Origin: Bacteroidaceae bacterium
GTDB lineage: Bacteria; Bacteroidota; Bacteroidia; Bacteroidales; Bacteroidaceae
Reading direction: 5' to 3'
DNA length: 64,000 nt
NCBI GenBank assembly: GCA_017619585.1
Contig: JAFZSA010000037.1
Coordinates: 1-64,000 of the forward strand
A program made the position numbers and the translations under genes. The notes beneath the pieces are model-generated. The model did not search any database. It saw only the letters and a list, made by a program, of their open reading frames with translations, and was not told where the DNA came from. Position 1 is the first letter of the stretch, and each line of letters starts with the position of its first letter. This document shows, piece after piece, positions 35,474 through 43,972 of the stretch.

Positions 35474-38400
35474 TTACTTTACCAGAATCTTCTTGCCGTT
35501 CATGATGTAAAGCCCCTTCTTAAGTCCATTGAACATGGAACATTGAACATGGAACATTGAAGAATCCTCTTGCCCCTTGCTCCTTGCTCCTTGCACCTTC
35601 CGACCTGCAAGGTCGTAGATCTCCCCTCCATTACGGGAGGGGTTGGGGGTGGGTCTGTCTATTCCAACTTCTTCATCATTGGCCTCTACACCACCTAACT
35701 GCTGAGCATAGATGCCTTCAAGTGGAATGTTCCAATAACGTAGTTCGGCAATGTCAACAACACCTTCCTCGCCATCTTCATCGGCAAAGAAATAGGCTAA
35801 ATCGTGAAGTATCCACTTGTCTTCATTTGCTGAGCTGGAACTTCCAATTCTGTTACCGTCAAGGTAGGTGGTAATTTTGCAGTTGTCCACAACAAAGATG
35901 ATACGATGCCATTTGCCTTCTTCCAGGGTACCGCCATAACCCAGACCATTGGAGTTGACACCCAACTGCTTCTTGTTGATAAAGAGGCAAGCGTCCTTGT
36001 TGTTCTGAACATGACTCTGGAAGAGTGCATTGTAAATGACAATGTTCTTGGGACGAATATCCATCATAAAGGTGAAGGTCTTCTGATCTTCCTCTTGATT
36101 ATGGGCGAATTGCAGATAGCTGTTGATAGGAACGGTGATAGCACCATTGCTGCCAGTGGGACCTGTTATGGGAGCAATGCCGGCAGCTTTCAGGTCTTCT
36201 GTTGCTTCAGGTCCTTCTGCTCCCTTGACTGCTGCACGCAACGTGGCTGTTCCTGAGCCTGCCAGCGGGTTGGTGGCATCATCGAAGGTCCAGACGCTGA
36301 TGGGCTCTTCCATGGGGTCGTCTTCCCACTCCTGGTCGACTGCTCCAAGGGTCTTGACGTGTTCGTCAGTAAGAGGAACGTCCCAGAAACGGACTTCGGC
36401 AATCTCGTTATAGCCGTCTTCGTCATTATCATCGGCAAAGAGAAGTGCCTGAGGGTGCATAGTCCATAATGTGAAGTTGGGGCTGGTACTCTGACCGACT
36501 AACTTTCCGTCGAGATATGCATAAGCATATCCGGCCTTTACAACAAAGACTATGCGGTGCCACTTGCCTTTCTGCATGATTCCGTGATATCCTAATCCGT
36601 TGTTGTTGAGTCCAATCATGTTGTCCTTGATAAAGAAACATCCGTCTGTCTCGTTACGTGGATTAGTCTGTAATAGGGCATAATAGCCGTTCAAACCAAA
36701 GGGCTTGACGTCAAGGAGAAGCGTGTAATCCGTCAACTCAGAGAATCCTGTATTGTTATAGAGCATGAGGTATGCGGGAACAGGCATGCTTACGGCTTTG
36801 TTCTTTTCTGATGGACCTTCTACGGTTTCTATTCCTGCCTCTGATGGATCTTCTGTGGTCTGAGGACCTTCATCTGTTTTGAATGCTGCCTTTATGGTGG
36901 CTGTACCTGTACCGGCCGTAAGGTTGGCAGGGTCATCGAATGTCCAGCAACCTGTGCTTTCCGGCAATTCTTCGCCCATGTTAATCTGGAGGACAGGTAC
37001 TTCCTGCGTATCAAAGTATTCTGCGCTGACTGCAATAGTTGCGCTTCGGCGCCCGATTTCTTCAAGGGAAGCAGCACGGAAGATGTATTCTTTCTCTCCG
37101 CTGAAGAATGTTGTGTCAACTGGCTCAACCCAATCTGGGAGGTCGAAGGTGAAAGGAACATTGGAATTGACAGAGATGGTGAAATCGTTCTGGTTGATAA
37201 GGCGTATGCCTTGTGTCTGTACTTTGAAGTACTCTTCGGCATCCTTGAAGACATCACCCAGTCTCTTGGCATGAGTTGGAGAAAGGGGCAGATCCCAGAA
37301 GCGGATTCCTGCCACGTCAAGGGGACCTTCTTCTCCATCGTTGTCGGCAAAGAGAAGAGCTTCTTTCGTAATTGTCCAGATATCTTTGGAAGCAGAGGAT
37401 TCGCCAACCTTCTCGCCGTCAAGATACAGAATAGCCCTACTGTTCTTGACAACATATAGCAGTCTGTACCACTTGTCTTGTTGCAAGTTTCCTACATATC
37501 CAATGGAACCGCCCAGACCTACCTGGTTGTTCTTGAAGAAGAGTCCTGCGTCTGTTGCATTCTTGGCGTCTGCCTGGAATAGAGCCTTGTAGCCTTGCAG
37601 GTTAGCGGGCTTAATATCAAAGAGGATTGTGTAGTCGCGTAGTACCTCGCTATCTGTATTGGGCAGGAACCACAGATACGAGTCTTTGGGCACGGCGATA
37701 GCACCGTTCTCCTCGGTAGGACCTGCGGCGGGCGTAATATTGGCAGAAGCCAAGTCTGAGGTAATCTCAGGACCCTCGCTACCTTTGATGGCACCACGTA
37801 ATATAGCAGGATACCCGCTTCCGTCCAGTAAGTTTGACGTATTGTCAAACGACCAGAGTCCCGATACTTCAGGGATATCGTCGCCCATATAAGCAACAAC
37901 CTCTACCACCTGACTCTCAACACCCTCGCCGCTTATGGTGATGATGTCAGAGCAACGCTCATTCATCTCCTGGGGATTGGCACGGAAAGTATATGTATTC
38001 TCACCCAGAAAAGGTGTATCGTCTACAGGCTCTATCCAATCAGGAAGTTCGAATTTGAAGCATACGTTGGCATCCACGGTAATGGCGAATTCCTGTTCGT
38101 TCACTAGTCTAACGTTAGAAGTCTTAACGTTCAGATACGCCTCTTCCTCTTCCTCGGGAATAGCTTCCAATCCGCAGAGTGCTCTTACCTGATTGTCTGA
38201 TAAGCCTTTTTCCCAGAAAGCAACCTCAGAGACTTCCGTATCCGTCATCTCTCCATCATCGTCGCAGAATAGGTAGAATCCCCATGGGTCAAGCACCCAG
38301 CGTGCATCAGAGTTGTTCTTGTCAAGGACTTTTTCGCCGTCAACATAGACGCATATCTTGCCATCACGGTTTGTCATAACAATGCGGTACCATGTATCGT

Positions 38401-40201
38401 TCTTGATTTCGCCAAAGTAACCACCTATGGCATTAATACCAATCATGTTCTTTGACACAAACATGTCGCCATCGTTGGAGTTGGAGATGTTGGTCTGTAA
38501 TAAACCGTTATAGGGATTTGCATCCTTCATCTTTATATCCATCATGATGGTGTAGTTCTTGGTGGATTCTTCGTTTGTGCGGTTCAACTTCAGAGCTGCG
38601 TTTTTGGGAACCAGAATAGCATTGTTATCAGCAGAAGGACCTTCTGTTGTCTGGATGCCAGCCTCCTCCAAGCTCTCGGAAACGCTAATCTGTTTCGTAC
38701 CTACTATGCAGGGTTGTAATGACAGGTTCCCTTGCTCGGGCTTCAATAGGTTGCTACCATCCTCGAACTTCCATTGTCCATCAGGTGCTGAAATCACATT
38801 GTCATCACCAACAACGGGAGTCTTGAAGGTTGTGGTAAGAGGTATTGAGGCATTGTTGTAGGAGTCATAAGCTACTACTTCCAATTCATACTCAGTATCA
38901 GGTTTCAGGTTGGGAATGTAATACTGCAGAGGGTTGGGCATATCAGTGTTCAGATAGAACTGCGAGAAGATGAACTTTTCAGAGAGAACCAGACCGTTTT
39001 TGCTGAGACGTACACGATAGCGGAACACGCACTCGTTGTCTGTAGCCTGAGGCAGAAGGACTGTTGCGTCATAAGCCATAGAATTTACAGTAATCTGGGC
39101 ACTCTTGCTGAACACAGGAGCTGGCAGTCCGTTCCAAAGGGGGACATTGTTTGGGTTGTCGTCGGCATCGCGGATGTCGGCATACTCAAATTTAGAACCG
39201 TCAAACGGAGCCTTCAGTACCCAACGGTGTTCAGCACAGATTTCCAGATTGCGGTAGGTGTCGTATCTGCAGATTTCAATATCACCGTTTTCCAGTTCGT
39301 TGACAATCAGTCCCTCTGTAATATTAGCGTATCCAGCGGGGTGCGTACCTGCGTCAACCTCTCCGGGGTTAATCTCGGAATAAGTTGTACTGGCTGTATT
39401 GACAACGGTATAGTAGTTCTGACGTTCTGAATTGGGATTGGCACCCTGGTGAATGCTGCGGGGGTCACCTAGGGGGTAGTGGCTGTGTCCGGCAAACACT
39501 ACAGCCTGTGGGTATTTGTTCAGCACAGGGTTCAGTACCTTCATGGCCCAGGCATTGCCATTCTCATATTCAGGCCATGAACCAAAGACTGTCCAGCGGG
39601 GAGGAACGTGGGTGAATACAAAGATGGGTTTCCCAGGACATTCCTTACTGGCCTGCTCCATCCATGCCTCCAGTTGCTGTACTACATCCTCGGGATAAGC
39701 TGCTTTTCCTGTAGCATCATTACCTGTGTCATTGCTGGAACTGGTGCGCATACTGATGGTGATGAAAGGATAGCCCTTGATAACCTTGTACTGATGCAAG
39801 GGGTAATCCTCGCCGCCATTAAAGTCCTTCAGACCTTCCTGATAGTTCTTTGTTCCCTGGGCGTTTACATTGTCATGGTTACCCATCATGAAGAACAAAG
39901 TACCCACGGGGTTGGTGAAGTTAGAAGCATCCTTGAAGACACTTGCAACCTTCTCGTATTCATCGGCTTTTCCTGCGTTTGCCACATCGCCTACTATGGC
40001 TATGGCATCCAGGGGTTTGTGTGATGTCAGGTTCTTCAATGCTCTGGGCACCTTGTACATGGCACCCTGTCCTGTGTTGTTTTCAATGTGAATGTCGGAG
40101 ATGACGCCGAACGAGAGGCGACCGTCATCCTGCGCCCATGCACTATTCCATGCCATGCCCAGTAGACCGACAAGGAATACGGAAGTAAAAATCTTTCTCA
40201 T
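35474..40201 (-). CDS. Secreted metallophosphoesterase with four LamG-like modules
   Basis: 1575 residues with signal peptide MRKIFTSVFLVGLLGMAWNSAWAQ. Calcineurin-like phosphoesterase domain (about 28-330): 'GVISDIHIE' (Asp, His), 'IVGDVANAG', 'MMGNHDN', 'FTHVPPR' and 'FAGHSHYPLGD' supply the two-metal ligands. A fibronectin-III-like region (about 375-475) precedes four concanavalin/LamG-like modules (about 485-705, 790-1000, 1085-1290, 1310-1510), each containing 'WxFDDxxNLL', 'KWHRIVFV' and 'YLDG'. The last about 60 residues contain peptides from three DNA repeats before the C-terminal box 'GLYIMNGKKILVK'. It is probably a surface or secreted phosphohydrolase with glycan-binding modules; substrate unknown. 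Confidence 0.85.
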   Translation of the reverse strand: MRKIFTSVFLVGLLGMAWNSAWAQDDGRLSFGVISDIHIENNTGQGAMYKVPRALKNLTSHKPLDAIAIVGDVANAGKADEYEKVASVFKDASNFTNPVGTLFFMMGNHDNVNAQGTKNYQEGLKDFNGGEDYPLHQYKVIKGYPFITISMRTSSSNDTGNDATGKAAYPEDVVQQLEAWMEQASKECPGKPIFVFTHVPPRWTVFGSWPEYENGNAWAMKVLNPVLNKYPQAVVFAGHSHYPLGDPRSIHQGANPNSERQNYYTVVNTASTTYSEINPGEVDAGTHPAGYANITEGLIVNELENGDIEICRYDTYRNLEICAEHRWVLKAPFDGSKFEYADIRDADDNPNNVPLWNGLPAPVFSKSAQITVNSMAYDATVLLPQATDNECVFRYRVRLSKNGLVLSEKFIFSQFYLNTDMPNPLQYYIPNLKPDTEYELEVVAYDSYNNASIPLTTTFKTPVVGDDNVISAPDGQWKFEDGSNLLKPEQGNLSLQPCIVGTKQISVSESLEEAGIQTTEGPSADNNAILVPKNAALKLNRTNEESTKNYTIMMDIKMKDANPYNGLLQTNISNSNDGDMFVSKNMIGINAIGGYFGEIKNDTWYRIVMTNRDGKICVYVDGEKVLDKNNSDARWVLDPWGFYLFCDDDGEMTDTEVSEVAFWEKGLSDNQVRALCGLEAIPEEEEEAYLNVKTSNVRLVNEQEFAITVDANVCFKFELPDWIEPVDDTPFLGENTYTFRANPQEMNERCSDIITISGEGVESQVVEVVAYMGDDIPEVSGLWSFDNTSNLLDGSGYPAILRGAIKGSEGPEITSDLASANITPAAGPTEENGAIAVPKDSYLWFLPNTDSEVLRDYTILFDIKPANLQGYKALFQADAKNATDAGLFFKNNQVGLGGSIGYVGNLQQDKWYRLLYVVKNSRAILYLDGEKVGESSASKDIWTITKEALLFADNDGEEGPLDVAGIRFWDLPLSPTHAKRLGDVFKDAEEYFKVQTQGIRLINQNDFTISVNSNVPFTFDLPDWVEPVDTTFFSGEKEYIFRAASLEEIGRRSATIAVSAEYFDTQEVPVLQINMGEELPESTGCWTFDDPANLTAGTGTATIKAAFKTDEGPQTTEDPSEAGIETVEGPSEKNKAVSMPVPAYLMLYNNTGFSELTDYTLLLDVKPFGLNGYYALLQTNPRNETDGCFFIKDNMIGLNNNGLGYHGIMQKGKWHRIVFVVKAGYAYAYLDGKLVGQSTSPNFTLWTMHPQALLFADDNDEDGYNEIAEVRFWDVPLTDEHVKTLGAVDQEWEDDPMEEPISVWTFDDATNPLAGSGTATLRAAVKGAEGPEATEDLKAAGIAPITGPTGSNGAITVPINSYLQFAHNQEEDQKTFTFMMDIRPKNIVIYNALFQSHVQNNKDACLFINKKQLGVNSNGLGYGGTLEEGKWHRIIFVVDNCKITTYLDGNRIGSSSSANEDKWILHDLAYFFADEDGEEGVVDIAELRYWNIPLEGIYAQQLGGVEANDEEVGIDRPTPNPSRNGGEIYDLAGRKVQGARSKGQEDSSMFHVQCSMFNGLKKGLYIMNGKKILVK
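35532..35596. repeat. TGGAACATTGAACA and TTGCTCC repeats in frame
   Basis: CATTGAACATGGAA is repeated at 35532-35565, followed by a TTGCTCC/TTGCACC run at 35574-35600. Both lie in the coding sequence for the C-terminal linker, giving MFHVQCSMFN and ARSKGQ. Confidence 0.75.
35619..35655. repeat. REP-like element in frame in the phosphoesterase
   Basis: CTCCCCTCCATTACGGGAGG followed by GGTTGGGGGTGGGTC. It encodes DRPTPNPSRNGGEI just before the C-terminal box. Confidence 0.85.
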
Positions 40202-40309
40202 TTTGTTAAAAAAATATTTAAGGTTATATTGATGTCTTTAGTTGTTGTGTTGTTCAGTTTAAGTTTAACGTAAGACTGGCAAAAGCAGTCTTATTGTGCT
40301 CTCATTGTG

Positions 40310-40317
40310 CAAAAATA
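40310..40317 (-). promoter_or_regulatory. Possible promoter -7 box TATTTTTG
   Basis: TATTTTTG matches TAnnTTTG on the minus strand, giving a leader of about 100 bases for the phosphoesterase gene. No clear -33 box. I see no gene in 40202-40412. Confidence 0.5.
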
Positions 40318-40412
40318 CGTTTTTTCCCTTTATTACGGAAGTGTTTTCGTATATTTTTAACCTTATAATATATATGTATGAGTTCCTATATCCTGTATTT
40401 TCTCCTACGAAT

Positions 40413-40446
40413 AAAAAAAGGAGAGCTTTTACTCTCCCCTTTTTTC
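40413..40446 (-). terminator. Terminator of the small basic protein gene
   Basis: GGGGAGAG / CTCTCC hairpin flanked by A and T runs; the minus-strand 3' side is TTTTTTTAT. It abuts the stop codon at 40447. Confidence 0.8.
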
Positions 40447-40692
40447 TTATTTGTGTCTGTTTGCACGTTTCCTGCGGATGTCGGCTTTCATCTTTGCTGA
40501 GCCGCTGCCGTGAGCTCCGGTAATATACTGCTTCTTCTTGGCTTTGGTTTTTACCTTGGGCTCCTCTTTCTTTTTCTTGTCGCCCTTAGAACCCGCTTTG
40601 AAGGTGATACCATTAAGAATAACAGAAGCAATGTCATCAGACCCACCCCCGCCCCCTCCCGTCAAGGAGGGGAGATTATCATTTTTTTTCAT
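40447..40692 (-). CDS. Small basic protein of unknown function
   Basis: 81 residues, very basic: 'KGDKKKKEEPKVKTKAKKKQ' then 'ITGAHGSGSAKMKADIRRKRANRHK'. I do not recognise the family. The pattern suits a nucleic-acid- or ribosome-associated protein, but that is inference. Residues about 7-18 ('LPSLTGGGGGGS') are encoded by a REP-like element lying in frame right after the start, so the original N-terminus may have been different. A good terminator abuts its stop, and it overlaps the end of the DUF559 gene by 14 bases, which supports it being real. Confidence 0.6.
   Translation of the reverse strand: MKKNDNLPSLTGGGGGGSDDIASVILNGITFKAGSKGDKKKKEEPKVKTKAKKKQYITGAHGSGSAKMKADIRRKRANRHK
40639..40675. 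repeat. REP-like element in frame in the small basic protein gene
   Basis: GACCCACCCCCGCCCCCTCC followed by CGTCAAGGAGGGGAG. It encodes LPSLTGGGGGGS. Confidence 0.85.
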
Positions 40693-41059
40693 ATAGTTCT
40701 TTTTTAATGATTTCTAATACATGTTCTGTCTGAAAAAAGACCTCGTTATTTGTGAAGCGGATTACTTTAAAGCCTAAGGATTCAAGACGGCGGGTACGAT
40801 CTTTGTCATATAGTAGCTGTTCGTATTCGGAATGGTATGCACCATCTACTTCAATAATAAGGTTTGATTCTAAAGAAACAAAATCTACTATGTAGTCGGC
40901 AATGATATATTGTCGGAAGAACTTTGTTTTTAAATTCTTTCCTCTTATGTGTTGCCAAAGAATAATTTCAGCATCAGTAGGATTTTTTCTGTTCTGACGG
41001 GCAAATCCTTTCAGTAAAGAGTACCTGTCACAAGCCGCCCACTTTATTTCGTCAATCAT
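40679..41059 (-). CDS. DUF559 family endonuclease-like protein
   Basis: 126 residues. The pattern 'ARQNRKNPTDAEIILWQHIRGKNLKTKFFRQYIIADYIVDFVSLESNLIIEVDGAYH' is the DUF559 signature, related to very-short-patch-repair endonucleases of the PD-(D/E)xK fold (D in 'YIVDFV', ExD in 'IIEVDG'). Usually a stand-alone small protein of unclear role. Its stop overlaps the start of the small basic protein gene. A REP-like element lies directly upstream. Confidence 0.85.
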   Translation of the reverse strand: MIDEIKWAACDRYSLLKGFARQNRKNPTDAEIILWQHIRGKNLKTKFFRQYIIADYIVDFVSLESNLIIEVDGAYHSEYEQLLYDKDRTRRLESLGFKVIRFTNNEVFFQTEHVLEIIKKELYEKK

Positions 41060-41090
41060 CAGTTTCCCGGTCTTTTTCTCTTCCCATTTT

Positions 41091-41136
41091 CCTCCCCCCT
41101 CTCCCCTCCTTGACGGGAGGGGCTAGGGGTGGGTCT
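41091..41136. repeat. REP-like G/C-rich element
   Basis: CCTCCCCCCTCTCCCCTCC, then TTGACGGGAGGGGC and TAGGGGTGGGTC. It fills the gap between purH-like and DUF559 genes. Confidence 0.85.
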
Positions 41137-41139
41137 TTT

Positions 41140-42321
41140 TTAATGGTGGAACAGACGGACGCCAGTGAAGGTCATGGCAATTCCGTACTTATCGCAAGTG
41201 TCAATAACATGGTCGTCACGGACGCTGCCACCTGCCTGTGCTATGTACTGAACACCGCTCTTGTGGGCACGTTCTACATTATCACCGAAGGGGAAGAAGG
41301 CATCGCTACCCAGACATACATTTGTGTTCTTGGCTATCCACTCTTTCTTCTCTTCGCGAGTGAGAGGCTCAGGCTTCTCTGTAAAGAACTTCTGCCATTC
41401 GCCATCAGCCAGAACGTCCATATAATCATCGCTGATGTAGATGTCTATGGTGTTGTCGCGGTCGGCACGACGGATATTGGGCAGGAAGGGCAGTGCCATT
41501 ACCTTGGGATTCTGACGTAACCACCAGATATCAGCCTTGCCACCAGCCAGACGGGTACAGTGGATACGACTCTGCTGACCAGCTCCGATACCAATGGCCT
41601 GGCCATCCTTAACATAGCATACACTATTACTTTGAGTGTACTTCAGGGTGATGAGGGCAATGATAAGATCACGCTTGGCGTCTGCTGGGAAGTTCTTGTT
41701 CTGTGTTGGAATGTTCTCGAAGAGTGCGGGATCATCCAGTTTGACCTCGTTTCTTCCCTGCTCGAAAGTAATTCCAAAGACTTGCTTGCGCTCAATAGGC
41801 TCGGGTTTATAGGTTGGATCAATCTTGATAACGTTGTAGGTTCCCTTACGTTTCTCACGTAGAATCTGCAATGCCTCCTCGGTGAACTCAGGAGCAATAA
41901 CGCCATCGCTTACCTCGGGCTTGATGAGCAGAGCTGTTGCTTTGTCGCAGCAATCAGAGAGAGCAATAAAGTCACCATAGCTACTCATACGGTCAGCACC
42001 GCGGGCTCTGGCATAGGCACAAGCCTGAGCACTCAGTTCGCCAATGCTTTCGGGAACGAAGTAGATGTGACGGAGTGTGTCTGTAAGGGGCAGACCCACA
42101 GCGGCACCTGCAGGACTGACATGCTTGAAGCTGGCGGCGGCAGGCAGACCTGTTGCAGCCTTCAGCTCCTTTACTAACTGCCATGCGTTCAGTGCATCAA
42201 GGAAATTGATGTAGCCAGGACGTCCGTTCAATACTTCGATGGGAAGCTCTCCTGCCTCCATGTAAATGCGAGATGGTTTCTGATTAGGATTGCATCCGTA
42301 CTTAAGTTGTAATTCTGTCAT
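41140..42321 (-). CDS. Stand-alone AICAR formyltransferase
   Basis: 393 residues. It transfers formyl from 10-formyl-THF to AICAR, the penultimate step of purine synthesis. 'MTELQLKYGCNPNQKPSRIY' and 'ASFKHVSPAGAAVG' are AICARFT hallmarks (the 'KHVSPAG' His is catalytic). The C-terminal 'GSDAFFPFGDNVERAHKSGVQYIAQAGGSVRDDHVI' is also conserved. It lacks the IMP cyclohydrolase domain of bifunctional PurH, so IMP cyclohydrolase must be a separate gene outside the window. No promoter box was confirmed. Confidence 0.92.
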   Translation of the reverse strand: MTELQLKYGCNPNQKPSRIYMEAGELPIEVLNGRPGYINFLDALNAWQLVKELKAATGLPAAASFKHVSPAGAAVGLPLTDTLRHIYFVPESIGELSAQACAYARARGADRMSSYGDFIALSDCCDKATALLIKPEVSDGVIAPEFTEEALQILREKRKGTYNVIKIDPTYKPEPIERKQVFGITFEQGRNEVKLDDPALFENIPTQNKNFPADAKRDLIIALITLKYTQSNSVCYVKDGQAIGIGAGQQSRIHCTRLAGGKADIWWLRQNPKVMALPFLPNIRRADRDNTIDIYISDDYMDVLADGEWQKFFTEKPEPLTREEKKEWIAKNTNVCLGSDAFFPFGDNVERAHKSGVQYIAQAGGSVRDDHVIDTCDKYGIAMTFTGVRLFHH

Positions 42322-42365
42322 TTTTTGTTTATATTAATTGTTATAATCTATTTTAGTAGTCTTTT

Positions 42366-42428
42366 TCGTTATTATCGTTTTGGCGGCCGTTTCGTTATTA
42401 CGATATGTCGTTATAACGTTGTAACGTT
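42366..42428. repeat. CGTTAT-rich imperfect repeat
   Basis: TCGTTATTATCG, TTCGTTATTACGATATG, TCGTTATAACGTTG and TAACGTTTC lie in tandem upstream of the AICARFT gene. CGTTATAACG at 42409-42418 is a perfect palindrome. Confidence 0.55.
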
Positions 42429-42463
42429 TCTTTTTAGGGGCCGCCCATTTTTCATTTTTCACT

Positions 42464-43873
42464 TTAAAAGTTGTAATACAGGAATGGTGTGATGTTGCTG
42501 CTATGAAACTCTATGACCAACTGAACAGCACATGCAAATGCCAGCAGTTTCATAAGCCAGGGAGAGTAGATGAATTTTATCATCAGTCTGTTGAAATACC
42601 TTTCTTTAATGCAGAGTAGAAGGCTACAAACAATCAGCATCAGTAGCCATGTTGAGCGCATAGTCCAAAACGCAGGGATACTCTCGGGACGGAAGTCGGA
42701 GAGTATTTGTTTGAAGAGCATGATGGCTGTATCCATATTTGGCGAACGGAAAACGACCCAGCTACATATAATAAAGGTTGCGGTGATTAACAGGGAGAAA
42801 GGCTTAGTGTACCAGGTGTCGGGAATCAGACGGAGCCATCGTTGGAAAGCCTTGTGTATCACCAAAGCTAAACCATGCAATGCACCCCAGATGACAAACA
42901 TGATGCTGCTCCCGTGCCATATTCCCACCAGTAGCAGGGTAATGAGGCAATGGATGCCTGTGCGCAGTTTGCCTTTTTTGTTCCCTCCCAAAGGGATGTA
43001 CACGTAATCGCGGAACCAAGTGGAAAGTGAGATGTGCCAGCGGCGCCAGAATTCCGTAACATTCAGGCTCTGATATGGGAAACGGAAATTGTCGCGTAAG
43101 CGGATACCCATCAAAGCTGCAATGCCAATGCTTATGTCACTATAGCCCGAGAAATCAAGGTATATCTGCATAGAGAAACCTAGCAGTCCCATCAGATTCT
43201 CGAAGCCAGAGTAGGTGAGGGGAGAGTCAAATATCCAGTTGTTATATTGCGCTAAGTAATCAGCTACTACCGCTTTCTTGAGGATGCCCAGAATGATGAG
43301 CCATAGGCCCATGTATGCCAAACGCTCGTTTAAAGGCTGGTGTCTGCGGACCTGAGGGAAGAAAGTCTCGGCCCGTGTGATGGGTCCAGCAAATAGCAGG
43401 GGGAAGAAAGATAGATAGAAGATGTATTCCAGGAAACTGACATTAAGGGTAAAGTTCCTTCTGTATACATCTATGGAATAGCTGATAGCTTGGAACGTGT
43501 AGAAAGAGATGCCCACGGGCAATGCTATGTCTGGCAATGCGAAGTTACCTTCCAAGAGACCGTTTAGACAGAAAACCACAAGATTTGCATATTTGAAGTA
43601 TGCCAGTGGTGCCAGATCCGATAGGATTATAATCCACAGGAAGGCCTTGCGCTTGATACCGTCATACTGCTTCATGACCCTTGTCAGCGACCATGATATG
43701 AGCGCTGTAAGAGGTAGCAATTGCATGAGCCAGTGGTTGGCAACGAAGAAGAATCCCAGACTTATGATGGTTACATAGAGCATCATCCCCGTTCGGGCGG
43801 AACGGCGCAAGAGGGCAAATATCGTTAAGAAGACGATAAAGACGGCCCAGAAATGAATGCTTGTAAATATCAT
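42464..43873 (-). CDS. MBOAT-family O-acyltransferase
   Basis: 469 residues, about ten to twelve transmembrane segments. 'FWRRWHISLSTWFRDYVYIPLGG' is the MBOAT/AlgI hallmark, and the catalytic His is H320 in 'GIWHGSSIMFVIWG'. Members transfer acyl groups (mostly acetyl) from the cytoplasm to extracellular glycans or peptidoglycan. The upstream SGNH gene on the same strand (stop 99 bases away) is the usual partner that completes the transfer on the periplasmic side. Target polysaccharide is unknown; the nearby EPS locus is a candidate. Confidence 0.9.
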   Translation of the reverse strand: MIFTSIHFWAVFIVFLTIFALLRRSARTGMMLYVTIISLGFFFVANHWLMQLLPLTALISWSLTRVMKQYDGIKRKAFLWIIILSDLAPLAYFKYANLVVFCLNGLLEGNFALPDIALPVGISFYTFQAISYSIDVYRRNFTLNVSFLEYIFYLSFFPLLFAGPITRAETFFPQVRRHQPLNERLAYMGLWLIILGILKKAVVADYLAQYNNWIFDSPLTYSGFENLMGLLGFSMQIYLDFSGYSDISIGIAALMGIRLRDNFRFPYQSLNVTEFWRRWHISLSTWFRDYVYIPLGGNKKGKLRTGIHCLITLLLVGIWHGSSIMFVIWGALHGLALVIHKAFQRWLRLIPDTWYTKPFSLLITATFIICSWVVFRSPNMDTAIMLFKQILSDFRPESIPAFWTMRSTWLLMLIVCSLLLCIKERYFNRLMIKFIYSPWLMKLLAFACAVQLVIEFHSSNITPFLYYNF

Positions 43874-43876
43874 AAT

Positions 43877-43910
43877 TTAGGCGCTAGGCTTTAGATGTTA
43901 GACGTTAGAC
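43877..43910. repeat. TTTAGAC-family repeat
   Basis: TTTAGGCGCTAGGCTTTAG then ATGTTAGACGTTAGAC, between the MBOAT and SGNH genes. Confidence 0.7.
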
Positions 43911-43913
43911 TAT

Positions 43914-43971
43914 CAATTCTTAATGTTCAATTCTCAATATTTTCTCCCTCCTTCGGGGGGCGGAAGGGAGC
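43914..43971. repeat. AATTATGAATT-like repeat followed by a REP-like element
   Basis: AATTCTTAATGTTCAATTCTCAA (43914-43940) then CTCCCTCCTTCGGGGGGCGG (43944-43963). They separate the SGNH and MBOAT genes. Confidence 0.65.
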
Positions 43972-43972
43972 T

